Shown: in pieces, positions 46,689 to 57,000 of the stretch
Position numbering within the stretch: position 1 is the stretch's first letter
How the letters are laid out: each line of letters begins with the position of its first letter
From: Aeromicrobium sp. 9AM
GTDB lineage: Bacteria > Actinomycetota > Actinomycetes > Propionibacteriales > Nocardioidaceae
Direction: 5' to 3'
Assembly (NCBI RefSeq): GCF_902506105.1
Contig: NZ_LR733304.1
Location: 1,326,334 to 1,390,333, forward strand
Length of the DNA stretch: 64,000 nucleotides
Notes under the pieces: generated by a model
Seen by the model: the letters and a program-made list of their open reading frames with translations, nothing else
Database searches by the model: none
Told to the model about the DNA's origin: nothing
Program-made: the position numbers and the translations under genes

Positions 46689-46825
46689 TGTTCATCTTTC
46701 TAATCGCCCTCCTGGTCATCGCCGCCGGGGTCGCACTGACCGTGCTGATCCCCAAAGACGGGTACGGAGCCCGTCCCGGTCCGCGCAGTCACGCGGACTC
46801 GTTCCCGCCCAACAGCTTCGTGTGA
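46688..46825 (+). CDS. 45-residue single-helix membrane protein
   Basis: A small frame starts at the ATG in TTACTGCCATG and ends at TGA 46823-46825. Residues 1-21 (MFIFLIALLVIAAGVALTVLI) are one membrane helix; the tail PKDGYGARPGPRSHADSFPP is polar and Pro-rich. There is no ribosome site; AAGAAT at 46675-46680 could be a −10 box giving a leaderless mRNA. Support comes from high-GC codon use, the operator upstream and a strong terminator 13 bases downstream. Similar DGYG...RPxPxSH tails occur in small actinobacterial proteins. The function is unknown; it may be the target of the divergent regulator. Confidence 0.7.
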   Translation: MFIFLIALLVIAAGVALTVLIPKDGYGARPGPRSHADSFPPNSFV

Positions 46826-46838
46826 ACCCCGCAACGCG

Positions 46839-46872
46839 AAGAACCCCCGGTCCGTGTGGACCGGGGGTTCTT
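46839..46872. terminator. Bidirectional terminator
   Basis: AAGAACCCCCGGTCC-GTGT-GGACCGGGGGTTCTT, a perfect 15-bp stem with a 4-base loop, between the small membrane protein gene and rpsA, which converge. Confidence 0.9.
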
Positions 46873-46888
46873 TGCGTGGGGCGGAAGG

Positions 46889-48355
46889 TTACTCGCCGCC
46901 CGTGAGCTTCTCGCGGAGCGCCTGCAGCGCCTCGTCAGAGGCGAGCGAGCCCTCCTGCTGCGGAGCGTCCTCACCGGCTGCGGTGTCCGATGAGTAGTTG
47001 GCCGCTTCAGAAGCCTCGATGCCGGCCTTCTCGGCCTCCTCGATCTGCTTCTTGTGCGCCTCCCAGCGCTCGTGCGCCTCGGCGTACTGCTTCTCCCAGG
47101 TGGCGCGGGCTTCGTCGAAGCCTTCCTGCCACTCGCCGGTCTCGGGATCGAAACCTTCGGGGTAGATGTAGTTGCCATCGGCGTCGTAGGACGACGTCAT
47201 GCCGTAGAGCGTCGGGTCGAAGTCATCGCTGACTGCGGCCTCGGTCTCGTTGGCCTGCTTGAGCGACAGCGAGATGCGGCGACGCTCGAGGTCGATGTCG
47301 ATGATCTTGACCATGACGCTGTCGCCGATCTGGACGACCTGCTCGGGGATCTCGACGTGACGCTCGGCGAGCTCGGAGATGTGCACCAGGCCCTCGATGC
47401 CCTCCTCGACGCGGACGAACGCACCGAAGGGGACCAGCTTGGTCGCCTTGCCCGGCACGATCTGGCCGATCTGGTGCGTACGTGCGAAGTGCTGCCAGGG
47501 ATCTTCCTGCGTGGCCTTGAGCGACAGCGAGACGCGCTCGCGGTCCATGTCGACGTCGAGCACCTCGACGGTGACCTCGTCGCCGACCTGGACGACCTCG
47601 TTGGGGTGATCGATGTGCTTCCACGACAGCTCGGACACGTGGACGAGACCGTCGACGCCGCCGAGGTCCACGAACGCACCGAAGTTGACGATCGAGGAGA
47701 TGACGCCCTTGCGGACCTGCCCCTTCTGGAGCTCGGTGAGGAAGTTCTGGCGAACGGCCGACTGGGTCTGCTCGAGCCAGGCACGGCGCGACAGGACCAC
47801 GTTGTTGCGGTTCTTGTCGAGCTCGATGATCTTGGCCTCGATCTTCTGACCGATGTAGGGGTCGAGGTCGCGCACACGGCGCATCTCGACCAGCGACGCC
47901 GGCAGGAAGCCGCGCAGACCGATGTCCATGATCAGGCCGCCCTTGACGACCTCGATGACGGTGCCCTCGACCACGCCGTCCTCGGCCTTGATCTTCTCGA
48001 TGTCGCCCCACGCGCGCTCGTACTGCGCACGCTTCTTGGACAGGATGAGGCGGCCTTCCTTGTCCTCCTTCTGGAGGACGAGGGCTTCGACGTTGTCTCC
48101 GACGGAGACGACCTCGTTGGGGTCGACGTCGTGCTTGATGGAAAGTTCGCGGGAGGGGATGACGCCCTCGGTCTTGTAGCCGATGTCGAGGAGGACCTCG
48201 TCACGGTCCACCTTGACGATGACACCTTCGACGATGTCGCCGTCGTTGAAGTACTTGATGGTGAGGTCAATTGCGGCGAGGAAGTCTTCCTCAGAGCCGA
48301 TGTCGTTGACGGCGACCTGTGGTGCTACGTGGGGTGTGGCGAGACTGCTTGACAT
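46889..48355 (-). CDS. rpsA: 30S ribosomal protein S1
   Basis: 488 residues with four S1 (OB-fold) domains at about 36-105, 122-187, 208-276 and 293-362, for example IVEGVIVKVDRDEVLLDIGY and VRKGVISSIVNFGAFVDLGG. E. coli S1 has six; four is normal for actinobacteria. The C-terminal tail (about 375-488) is acidic and helical. It helps the ribosome unwind and bind mRNA. The ATG at 48355 gives the usual start; a GGAG lies 11 bases upstream. The leader back to the next gene is about 180 bases. Confidence 0.95.
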   Translation of the reverse strand: MSSSLATPHVAPQVAVNDIGSEEDFLAAIDLTIKYFNDGDIVEGVIVKVDRDEVLLDIGYKTEGVIPSRELSIKHDVDPNEVVSVGDNVEALVLQKEDKEGRLILSKKRAQYERAWGDIEKIKAEDGVVEGTVIEVVKGGLIMDIGLRGFLPASLVEMRRVRDLDPYIGQKIEAKIIELDKNRNNVVLSRRAWLEQTQSAVRQNFLTELQKGQVRKGVISSIVNFGAFVDLGGVDGLVHVSELSWKHIDHPNEVVQVGDEVTVEVLDVDMDRERVSLSLKATQEDPWQHFARTHQIGQIVPGKATKLVPFGAFVRVEEGIEGLVHISELAERHVEIPEQVVQIGDSVMVKIIDIDLERRRISLSLKQANETEAAVSDDFDPTLYGMTSSYDADGNYIYPEGFDPETGEWQEGFDEARATWEKQYAEAHERWEAHKKQIEEAEKAGIEASEAANYSSDTAAGEDAPQQEGSLASDEALQALREKLTGGE

Positions 48356-48503
48356 AGAGGAGTTGCTCCGATGGATGGGTGGAATTGTCGGGCACGTCTG
48401 ACAGCCCTTGGATCGTGAATGAGTCGAGGAGATTCGCCCGACACGGCGCACGAGCACGGGCCTGCTCTGTCCGAGGTACGTACAGGCCGTCAGCGCAGTC
48501 TCA

Positions 48504-48509
48504 ATCGTA
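48504..48509 (-). promoter_or_regulatory. Possible −10 box TACGAT of rpsA
   Basis: TACGAT on the minus strand would start a transcript with a leader of about 140 bases before the rpsA ATG. No clear −35. The leader itself shows no motif I recognise. Confidence 0.3.
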
Positions 48510-48539
48510 CGCGACCGCGGTCCCTCGCGGGAAGCCGGG

Positions 48540-49796
48540 TCAGGCCGGTGACAGAAAGGCTGACAGCGCACGGGCGTACGTGTCGACGTCCGCGGCGCCC
48601 ATGAGCTCTCGCGCCGAGTGCATCGCCAGCTGGGGCGCGCCCACGTCAACCGTCAGCATGCCCGTACGCGCGGCGCTGAGCGGTCCGATCGTCGAGCCGC
48701 ACGGCAGGTCGGCGCGGTGCTCGTAGCGCTGCAGCGGCACGCCGGCCTGCTCGCAGGCGACGGCGAACATCGCGGCGCCAGGTGCGTCCGTCGCGTAACG
48801 GAGGTTGACGTTGACCTTGAGCACGGGTCCCCCACCGATCGCGATGTGGTGGAGCGGTTCGTGCCGCTCCGCGTAGTTGGGGTGCGTCGCGTGCGCCATG
48901 TCGCCCGAGGCACAGACCGACGCGGCTATCGCCCGGTGGTAGTCGTCGCGCGTGCCGCCGGCGCCGAGCACGATGCGCTCGAGGACCGTGGCGAGCAGGT
49001 CGGACTGGGCGCCGCGCTCAGACGTGCTGCCGACCTCTTCGTGGTCGAACAGTGCGAGCACGGGTCGGACTCCGGCGACGGGTGACGCATCGAGCAGGGC
49101 TCGCAGGCCCGCGAAGCAGGTCACCTGGTTGTCGAGCCGCGGGGCCGAGACCAGCTCGGCACGTGCGCCGGTCAGGGCGCTCGGGGTGACGTCGTGGGTC
49201 ATGAGCTCGAAGCCCAGGATGTCGCCTCGCGCCACGCCGGCCTCCCCCGCCACGAACTCGAGGAACTCACCCTGCGAGACCGACCAGATGCCGTTGAGGT
49301 GACGCTGGGGGTCGGGCTCGACACCCTTGCGCTCGGCGGACAGGTGGATCGCGAGCTGGGGCACCCGGAGCACCGGGGCATCGATGTGCACCAGCGTCTC
49401 GGTGCCGTCGCGCAGGGCCAGCCGGCCGGCCAGGCCGAGGTCGCGGTCGAGCCAGGAGTTGAGCCAGGCTCCCCCGTATGGCTCCAGGGCCACGACGCCG
49501 ATGCCCTCCGGTGCGATGTCGTGGTGCTGCTTGAGGCGCAGGTTGGGGCTGTCGGTGTGCCCGCCGACGACGCGGAACGGATCGCTCGGCAGCTCACTGG
49601 TCTCGGTCGACCACGCCACCAGCGAGCCCCCACGAACCACGTAGTGGCGGCCCGGCTCGGTCGGCCAGGGGTCCTGCTCGCCCACGCGTACGTATCCCGC
49701 GGCTTCGAGCTCGGCGGCGACCGTGCCGCACACATGGAACGGGGTCGGTGAACGGTCGACGAAGGTGCAGAGGTCTGCGGCGGAGGCGATGGTCAT
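48540..49796 (-). CDS. apeB: M18 family aminopeptidase
   Basis: 418 residues. Zinc-dependent aminopeptidase that prefers acidic or neutral N-terminal residues. The dinuclear metal ligands are visible: [13 protein letters not shown] near residue 78, [12 protein letters not shown] near 217, [19 protein letters not shown] near 248, [16 protein letters not shown] near 292 and [12 protein letters not shown] near 389. No signal peptide. It is transcribed toward rpsA on the same strand, with 184 bases between, so each has its own promoter. Confidence 0.95.
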   Translation of the reverse strand: MTIASAADLCTFVDRSPTPFHVCGTVAAELEAAGYVRVGEQDPWPTEPGRHYVVRGGSLVAWSTETSELPSDPFRVVGGHTDSPNLRLKQHHDIAPEGIGVVALEPYGGAWLNSWLDRDLGLAGRLALRDGTETLVHIDAPVLRVPQLAIHLSAERKGVEPDPQRHLNGIWSVSQGEFLEFVAGEAGVARGDILGFELMTHDVTPSALTGARAELVSAPRLDNQVTCFAGLRALLDASPVAGVRPVLALFDHEEVGSTSERGAQSDLLATVLERIVLGAGGTRDDYHRAIAASVCASGDMAHATHPNYAERHEPLHHIAIGGGPVLKVNVNLRYATDAPGAAMFAVACEQAGVPLQRYEHRADLPCGSTIGPLSAARTGMLTVDVGAPQLAMHSARELMGAADVDTYARALSAFLSPA

Positions 49797-49833
49797 AGGA
49801 ACCTCACCCTAGAACACCGTCGCCACGCAGAAT

Positions 49834-49875
49834 GAGCGACGCCGCGACCCCCGTCAGGAGGTCGCGGCGTCGCTC
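49834..49875 (-). terminator. Terminator of the DUF3068 gene
   Basis: GAGCGACGCCGCGACC at 49834-49849 pairs perfectly with GGTCGCGGCGTCGCTC at 49860-49875 around a 10-base loop, just past the DUF3068 stop at 49889. Confidence 0.85.
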
Positions 49876-49888
49876 ACCGTGGAGCAAG

Positions 49889-50893
49889 TCAGTGCGTGAC
49901 GAGCTCGCGCTCCTCCGCCGTGTGCGCCCCGGAGTCCCTTCCGCGACGCGTGAACAGGCCGATGCCGATCAGGACGAGGCCGAGCGCCCCGCCGCCGTAC
50001 GGCACGTACGTCTTGACGGCCTTGAGCAGCAGCGTCTTGGACTTGAACTCGTTGACGGTGTCCGTGACGTTCGCGTCGGTGTAGCTGAGCGTCGCCTTGG
50101 TCGTCGTCAGGACCCGTTCGCCGTCGAGCTCGAGGTAGCTGTCCTGCGCCGTCTGGCCCCACAGGATGACGCCGGTGACCGGCTCGACCTTGTAGGTGCT
50201 GACGCTGGAGTAGATCCGGTCAGCCGTGACGGTCGCCTCGTCCGAGCCGACGAGCGTGCCGGGCACGTCGATCGTGCCGGTCTTGATCGGCTCGATCGTC
50301 TGCTTGTACTCGTAGGTCTTCATGCCCTTGACCTTGCCCTCGCCGACGAACTTCGCCGGAGTGGCCTCACGCAGGGTGCCGTCCCAGAACGGGTACGTCT
50401 TCTTCTGCGAGTCGAAGGGGAACTTGAAGTAGAGACCCTTGAACTTGCCGGGTTCGATGACCTCGCCGTCGACGTCGGACCGCGCACCCTTCCAGTCCAC
50501 TGCCAGACCGGTGGTGCGATCGAACGCCACCCGGTCGTCGGTGGCGCTGAGCGCGACCTTGCCCGAGCCACAGTTGAAGGTCGGCTTGTCGGTGCAGTCG
50601 TAGATGTCCCAGACCGCGACGTCGCGGTCGAGTGCCTTGCTCGCCTTCTTGCCTTCCTTGACGTTGCCGACGATGACCTTCGTGTTCTTCAAGGGTCCGG
50701 TCGTGGGCTTCAGCCCGGCTGCGACGTCGAGGTAGTCGGCGTCGGCCCCCGGCGCCGTCGACGAGACGCTGGTCGCCTCGTGGTTGAGCGGCACGACGGC
50801 CACCTGGTCGTACATGTAGAACTTGGACAAGCCGGCCAATGCCAGCAAAAACGCGCCCAGGAACAGCGCGACTGTTCCCAATTTCTTACTCAC
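49889..50893 (-). CDS. DUF3068 (PorA family) membrane-anchored protein
   Basis: 334 residues with a membrane helix at each end (about 6-26 and 294-312), so the large middle part is probably outside the cell. LSKFYMYDQVAVVPLNHEATSVS near residue 22, FPFDSQKKTYPFWDGTL near 160 and YRIYSSVSTYKVEPVTGVILWGQ-like segments near 230 match DUF3068, which Pfam links to the corynebacterial porin PorA name. The function is unknown, but the family goes with arabinan or mycolate envelope genes. Start GTG at 50893 with GGAGGGAG upstream. Divergent from the next gene. Confidence 0.88.
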   Translation of the reverse strand: MSKKLGTVALFLGAFLLALAGLSKFYMYDQVAVVPLNHEATSVSSTAPGADADYLDVAAGLKPTTGPLKNTKVIVGNVKEGKKASKALDRDVAVWDIYDCTDKPTFNCGSGKVALSATDDRVAFDRTTGLAVDWKGARSDVDGEVIEPGKFKGLYFKFPFDSQKKTYPFWDGTLREATPAKFVGEGKVKGMKTYEYKQTIEPIKTGTIDVPGTLVGSDEATVTADRIYSSVSTYKVEPVTGVILWGQTAQDSYLELDGERVLTTTKATLSYTDANVTDTVNEFKSKTLLLKAVKTYVPYGGGALGLVLIGIGLFTRRGRDSGAHTAEERELVTH

Positions 50894-50968
50894 TGTGGGC
50901 TCCCTCCACGTTATGAACGCTTGACCGTAGCACCGGGGAGGGTCAGGTCCGGCGAGCGTCACACCGAG

Positions 50969-50998
50969 ACGTTTGGGCACGTTTGCGCACGTCGCGAG
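50969..50998. repeat. Three phased 10-bp repeats in a divergent promoter
   Basis: ACGTTTGGGC, ACGTTTGCGC and ACGTCGCGAG stand head to tail at 50969-50998 between the DUF3068 gene and the next membrane protein gene. The spacing of one helical turn suits a protein binding side by side on one face. Confidence 0.4.
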
Positions 50999-51037
50999 CC
51001 GGATCGGTGACCCCCACGGATGGCAGGATCGACGGTT

Positions 51038-52855
51038 GTGAGCGCCCCCGTCCTGACACCGCTGCGAGCGATGGTTCCCGAGGACCTGTCGCCTGCTCAG
51101 CAGATCCGCGGCGCGGCCTACGGCCTCATCGGCCTGCACCTCATCCTCAAGGCGTGGGTGCTGATTCCGGCTTGGTTCTACAGCGATGACTTCATCTTCC
51201 TCGAGGACGCACTGAAGAACCGCATCACGCCCGACTTCCTGCTGACGCCGCACGACAGCCAGCTGATGCCGCTCGGGGTCGCCATCTCGTCGGTCGTCGC
51301 CCATGCGGGTCCCTACAACTGGCTGCTCGCTGCCTCGATCACGCTCCTGCTGCAGGCCGTCGCGGCGATCTCCTGCCTCGCGATGCTCCGCACGGTGTTC
51401 GGCGACCGGTGGGCGATCCTGGCGCCACTGGGCTTCTACCTGTTCTCCACCATGGGGATCGAGGCGCTGACGTGGTGGGCCGCAGCCCTGAACGCGATCC
51501 CGATCCAGATCGCGTTCTTCCTGCTCGTGACGAGCGTGGTCCGCTGGGCGCGCGAACGTCGAACCCGGTGGGCCATCGCGAGCGGCGCCGCCCTCACGCT
51601 TGCGGTGATCAGCGGTCCGCGCGGCCTCGTCATGATCGTCCCGGTCGGGCTGCTGCTCCTGCTGTTCTTCACGCCCGGCCGATGGTGGACCCGACCGTGG
51701 CATCTCGTACGCACACACGCTGCGCTGATCGTCCCGCTCGCGGTCGTCGGCGTCGCGTATCTCGTGGTCTACGCCGACTCGACACCTTCGCCGGTGGAGG
51801 CGCAGGGCTCGGCGCCGGCGCTGGCGATCGGCAGGAACCTGATCGGCACCTCATGGATCACCTCGCTGGTCGGTGGCCCCTGGCGTTGGGATGAGTACAA
51901 CCCTCCGATGAGCCGTCCCGATCCACCATCGGTGCTCTACGCCATCGCGGGCCTAGCCGTGCTCGTTATGGTGGTGATGGCCGTGCGCCGCGGAGCCCGT
52001 GTCGCGTTCGCGGCTCTGGCAATCCTGGTGGCGCAGCTCCTCGTGACGTACCTCGCGCTGGTCTACGGCCGCGGGCTGCAGCTCGGCGCCAACGCTGGTC
52101 TCATGACTCGCTATCTGACCGACACACTCCCCGTGACGGCACTCGTCCTGGGGTTGTTGCTGCTGCCGGTGCGCGAAGCCGCGATGACCTCACGTCCCGC
52201 GCAGGCGCGGGGCCATTGGCGAACGTTCGCCGGCGCAGCGATCGCGGTCTTCCTCGTGGGCAGTCTGGTCAGCACCGTTTCGTACGCCTCGGCGTGGCAC
52301 CGCGACTATCCCGCGCGCGAGTTCGTCGACAACGCCCGCACGAGTCTCGCGGCCGAGCCTGCGGTCATCGCGGAGCTCGAGGTGCCCAACCTGGTCCAGT
52401 CCCGCCTGAGCTACCCGAACAACCTGCCGTCGAACCTGCTCTACCCGCTGGGCAAGGAGATCCGGACGGCGTACCGGGGCAATGACGTCCGCATCCTCGA
52501 CGACCGCGGCGTCCACCGGCAGGCCGCGGTGTTCGCATCAGCCACCTCGCGGCCCGGGCCGGTTCGCGACTGCGGCTTCGCGGTGACGCAGGACGTCACG
52601 CGCGTACGCCTCGACAAGACCGTGGCCAACCCGTTCTGGTGGATGTCGATCGGCTACCTCTCCTCTGGCGACGGCGACCTCGAGGTCCGCCTCGACGGCA
52701 ACAAGGTCGATGACATACGTGTCCAGAACGGTCTGCACACGTACTTCATGCGCGGCGAGGGACCGGTGACCACGGTCGAGCTCAGGTCGACGACGCCTGA
52801 CCTCACAGTGTGCGTCGACACCGTACGCGTGGGAGACCTGGTGCCGGTCTCATGA
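51038..52855 (+). CDS. Large membrane protein, GT-C glycosyltransferase-like
   Basis: 605 residues. About eleven or twelve hydrophobic segments occupy residues 25-430; WFYSDDFIFLEDALKNRI near 46 has the acidic pair after the first helix typical of GT-C enzymes, which use polyprenyl-phosphate sugars at the outer face. The last about 170 residues are soluble and beta-rich. I do not recognise a named family. The GTG at 51038 has AGGA 9 bases upstream; an in-frame ATG at 51020 is an alternative. Its stop overlaps the acyltransferase start by 4 bases, so they work together. Confidence 0.75.
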   Translation: MSAPVLTPLRAMVPEDLSPAQQIRGAAYGLIGLHLILKAWVLIPAWFYSDDFIFLEDALKNRITPDFLLTPHDSQLMPLGVAISSVVAHAGPYNWLLAASITLLLQAVAAISCLAMLRTVFGDRWAILAPLGFYLFSTMGIEALTWWAAALNAIPIQIAFFLLVTSVVRWARERRTRWAIASGAALTLAVISGPRGLVMIVPVGLLLLLFFTPGRWWTRPWHLVRTHAALIVPLAVVGVAYLVVYADSTPSPVEAQGSAPALAIGRNLIGTSWITSLVGGPWRWDEYNPPMSRPDPPSVLYAIAGLAVLVMVVMAVRRGARVAFAALAILVAQLLVTYLALVYGRGLQLGANAGLMTRYLTDTLPVTALVLGLLLLPVREAAMTSRPAQARGHWRTFAGAAIAVFLVGSLVSTVSYASAWHRDYPAREFVDNARTSLAAEPAVIAELEVPNLVQSRLSYPNNLPSNLLYPLGKEIRTAYRGNDVRILDDRGVHRQAAVFASATSRPGPVRDCGFAVTQDVTRVRLDKTVANPFWWMSIGYLSSGDGDLEVRLDGNKVDDIRVQNGLHTYFMRGEGPVTTVELRSTTPDLTVCVDTVRVGDLVPVS

Positions 52856-54045
52856 CGAACGCCTCAACACCACGCTTCCCGGGTCTCGACTCGTTGCGCG
52901 CCATCGCGTCGATCGCCGTCGTCGCGACGCACACGTGCTTCTGGGCCGGGGTGTACGGCAACGGCACACTCGGCTCTGCGATGCAGCGACTGGAGGTCGG
53001 CGTCGCGGTGTTCTTCGTGCTGTCCGGCTTCCTGCTGTCGTATCCCTTCGTGACCCAGCTGCGCACGGGTCGGCGCCATGACTCGACCCGTCGCTACTTC
53101 TGGAAGCGGTCGCTGCGCATCTTGCCGGTCTATTGGGTCGCGGTCGTCGCAGCGCTGGTACTGCTGCCGGCCAACCACTCACTCGGCGTCTCCCGCTGGC
53201 TCGACAACCTGCTGCTGATCGACCTCTACCTCAACCCTGCGCTCCCCCACGGCCTGACCCAGATGTGGAGCCTGAGCACCGAGGTCGCGTTCTACCTCGT
53301 GCTGCCGCTCCTGATGTGGCTGCTCACGACTTATGTCGCACGGCGCCGCTGGGCGCCTCGACGACTGCTCGTGACTCTGGGCGTGTTGTCGGTCCTGTCC
53401 CTCGGGTGGACCGCTCTCGCGGCATCGGCACTCAAGCATGTCGAGGGCATGCATCGGGCGCTGCCGTCGTACTTCATCTGGTTCGCGATCGGCATCGCGC
53501 TGGCAGTGCTCGACGTGGATCGCCGGCACCGCGCGGCACCCAGTCGCAACCGGCTCGTCGACGGCGTGACAGTCCTGGCGTCGAGCGCCGGCACCTGTTG
53601 GCTGCTCGCCCTCGCCGTCTTCACCATCGCGAGCACCCCGTTGGCCGGCACGCCGGGACTCGTGGCCATCGCCGCCGGCGAGAGCGTCATCCGGACCGGC
53701 CTCTACGCGCTGGTCGCCCTCCTCGTGGTGCTGCCCAGCGTCCTCGGCGATCAGCAGTCGGCGTACGCCCGCACGCTCGCGCACCCGTTCCTGCGGCACC
53801 TCGGGCACATCTCGTACAGCCTCTTCTGCTGCCACGTCCTGGTGCTCGAGCTCGAGGCGAGATGGTTCGGGTTCCGGCTCTTCCAGAGCGACCCGTTCGT
53901 GCTGTTCGCAGTGACCCTGACGATCAGTCTGGTGATCGCCGAGCTGCTCTACCGCTTCGTCGAGATGCCGTTCCTGCGCTGGAAGGATGCCCGGTCTACC
54001 GCGCCGGACACGAGGCAACCGATCGCGATCACGACGAGCAGCTGA
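52852..54045 (+). CDS. Acyltransferase 3 family membrane protein
   Basis: 397 residues with about ten membrane helices. FPGLDSLRAIASIAVVATHT (8-27) holds the conserved arginine and histidine, VGVAVFFVLSGFLLSYPF near 57 and RRYFWKRSLRILPVYW near 80 complete the signature of O-acyltransferase family 3. It probably acylates a sugar of a surface polysaccharide or lipid. The start ATG overlaps the previous stop (ATGA). The last 97 bases overlap the convergent aftD gene. Rv0228 occupies a comparable place in M. tuberculosis (from memory). Confidence 0.9.
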   Translation: MTNASTPRFPGLDSLRAIASIAVVATHTCFWAGVYGNGTLGSAMQRLEVGVAVFFVLSGFLLSYPFVTQLRTGRRHDSTRRYFWKRSLRILPVYWVAVVAALVLLPANHSLGVSRWLDNLLLIDLYLNPALPHGLTQMWSLSTEVAFYLVLPLLMWLLTTYVARRRWAPRRLLVTLGVLSVLSLGWTALAASALKHVEGMHRALPSYFIWFAIGIALAVLDVDRRHRAAPSRNRLVDGVTVLASSAGTCWLLALAVFTIASTPLAGTPGLVAIAAGESVIRTGLYALVALLVVLPSVLGDQQSAYARTLAHPFLRHLGHISYSLFCCHVLVLELEARWFGFRLFQSDPFVLFAVTLTISLVIAELLYRFVEMPFLRWKDARSTAPDTRQPIAITTSS

Positions 54046-57000
54046 GGCGCACGGTGGTCGCCGGCCCACGAGTTGAGCCCGGCCCACGGCCGCAGGACGT
54101 ACTCGATGCCGGCGGCAGCCACGCTGGTCGCCGCCAGCCAGCCCGCCGTCTCAGAGCGCCGGGCGCCGGCGGCGTACGGCGCGGCGACGCCCACCGCAAC
54201 AGCGGCGAGTCCCCACGGGCCCGCCAGAAGGCCCGCGGTGACCACACCTGCCAGGGTCAGCAGGACGGGCCTGGCGGTGCGGGACGTGCCGACGCGCAGC
54301 TGATTCGCGCTCCGCGCCGGCATGAAGGCGATCACCAGGAGGGCGAGCAGCAGCAGTCCACCCCCGGCGAGGGCGAGACGATAGGTGCGGTCGGGAGCGA
54401 ACGACGTCGTGACGTCGCCCGCATCCGCGCTGGGGGCGAGCCAGGCCTGCTGCCAACCGTTGAGCACGACCGGGGCGAGGGTCTTGCCGCCCTGCTTGGC
54501 GACCCAGCCGGGATTGGCGTTGTGGGTCGTCACCACCAGCTCGCCATTGGGCACGGCAGCAGGACGTACCTGGGCCGAGAAGGTCGCCGCCACCGGACGG
54601 AAGGCATCGGTGCCCATGACGGTCACCCGGTTGACTCCCTCGCGCAGCTTCGCCCTGTTGCCGCCGCAGACGCGGGCCTCGACCTCGGTGCCGGCGGCCA
54701 GCGCGGCCGGAGATGCGTTGAGCGAGGTCTGGCGAGACGTCCCGTTGACCGACACGGTGGGCCCGGTGCCACACGGGAAGCGGCGCTTCTCGGCATCGAG
54801 GACCGAGGGGAAGCCGCCGACGCCGGGAACCGCGAGCTCGCTGACCCCCAGCGGCAGCCGCTGGATACCGCCGCTGAAGTCGACCGAGAACCGTGGAGCA
54901 CCGCCGAGCAGCTGGATCCGGACCGAGTCCGTCCGCACCGAGCTGAACCGCACGACGCCGTCCTCGACCGGCGCGGTCGTGTTGCTGCCGTCGGCGAATG
55001 TCAGGCGTACACGGTCTGGCGCCGTCGCGGCCAGCAGCGGTGACGTCGAGAGCCGCAACCTCGAGATCGCGCGCTCGCCGACCCAGTTGACCGAGAGAGT
55101 CGGTCCTACATCGTCCTTGGCGGCGACCCAACCGGTAGTCGTCCGGCCGTCGACCGCCGCCAGAGGCCCGGCTTGAGCGGCAGGCGTCAGCTGTGAGCTC
55201 GCCGCAACAGAGGTCAACCGGCCCCTCTGCAGCAGCGCGGTCAGGGCCCGGCCGCCGGTCGGCGCGACGCGCACGCGCAGGTCGTACGAACCGCCGGAGC
55301 CGAGGGTGACCTCGCGGTCCAGGATGCGTCCGCTGTCACCGGTCGAGAAGTACGCCGCGGAGCACCTCGGGACGCCGTCGAACGTCGCGCAGCCGTCGTC
55401 ATAGCCCGGGCCGGCTTGCAACAGGATGCGAGACGGTGCCGCCCAGGCTGCGGGAACGGTCGGCAGGACCAGTGGACGCGACATCTGGACCCCGCTCATC
55501 CGGACGTCGTCGACGACCAGTCGTTTCTCGTACGTCGACCGGCCGGAGATCACGACCGAGGAGACGCGTCCGACATCGATGACGGCGGGGACCGACCCTT
55601 CGACCTGTACGCGACGGGGGCCCTGCTCAGTCGTCACCGTGATCACGCGCGACTCCCCCGCAGGCAGGTCCAGCGTGATCGAGAGGCTGCCGACATCGAC
55701 CCGCTTCTTGAAGTCGACGCGCAACCACGAGACCTTGCCCGCATCGGCCAGGTCGGGCTCCCAGCCCGTCGCCGGATCACCGTCGAAGGCTGCCCAGGTC
55801 TGCCTGGACTGGTCGATGTGCGGGATGGCACCGACATCTGCCGCAGACGAGGATGACGAGATCGACTTGGCTCCACGCAGGTCCGGCACCGTGAGCCAAC
55901 GGTCCTGCTCGGCCTGGTCGTAACGGTGCACGCGGCGGTGTGTGCTGTACGCCTCACTCCGGGTCAATGAGCCGGAGCGCTGATGGTTGACCGCGCCGAA
56001 CGCGACCTCCTGGCGACGGTTGCCGTCGGTCAGCAGGGTCGAGGCGTACGGCCGCTTGGTGTCGGCGTCCTTGGCCATCACGACATCGGCCCCCCGCGTG
56101 TCGCCGGACTCATCCAGCGCGATCAACGAGTCAGGGTCGCCGATCAGGACCGGAGTGTCCGAGAGCGCCTGGGTCGTCAGACCTGTCAGCGGGTTGTCGA
56201 GCGAGAAGAGCTCCAGCGCGGGGCGGGTCGCCTGCCAGCCACCGTCGACGAACACGTCCCGGCCGTTCGCGTCTGGAAGGGTGGGACCGCCGCCGACCTT
56301 CGGACCGAACGACGCGACCCGGTGCACACCCGGGGTCGTTGTCAGCGTCGCCCGTACGAGCTCCGGCGGCACGATGTCCTGCCGCCGGTTGAGGTCGTTG
56401 CGGACGACGATGGTGCTGATGCCGGCCCGCCTCATGAAGTTCGTGAGTCCAACGCTGCCATGCCCTGTCGCGAGCTGGTGCGAGATCGCGTCCAGCATCT
56501 CGATGTTGCCCCCTGGCGCGAGCGGGATCAGATTGCGGACCGCCCACGGCGACGACGCCAGCGCCTGCAACGGCTCGTCGCTGGTCTTGCCCCAGACGTA
56601 GTCACCGAACGGCGTGGCGGGCGTGAGCAGGGCACGCCCCTCGGAGTTGGCCGCCAGCCAGTTCGCGGCTTGTTTCCAATAGCCCGGGACCTCGGTGAAT
56701 GACGAGCGGTTCGCCACCGATGCGGACCACGCCGGGGTGGTGGCGCCGATCAGGGCGGCACACGCAAGCACCGCCGCACCGATCGCCGACGGATCGAGCC
56801 GGCGTGCGGCCTGGCCACTGCGTGCAGCCCGCGAGCGCGCGAACACCGAGAGCGCGTGACACAGCCCGAGCACCAAGGGCAGTCGGATCACCACGTCGTA
56901 CTTGTGCGTGTTGCGCAACGGCGCAAGAGCCCCGTCGAGGGCGTCCTGGATCGACGAGGCGCCGAATCCCTCGGAGGCGCCGGTGTGCCCGAGAGTCACG

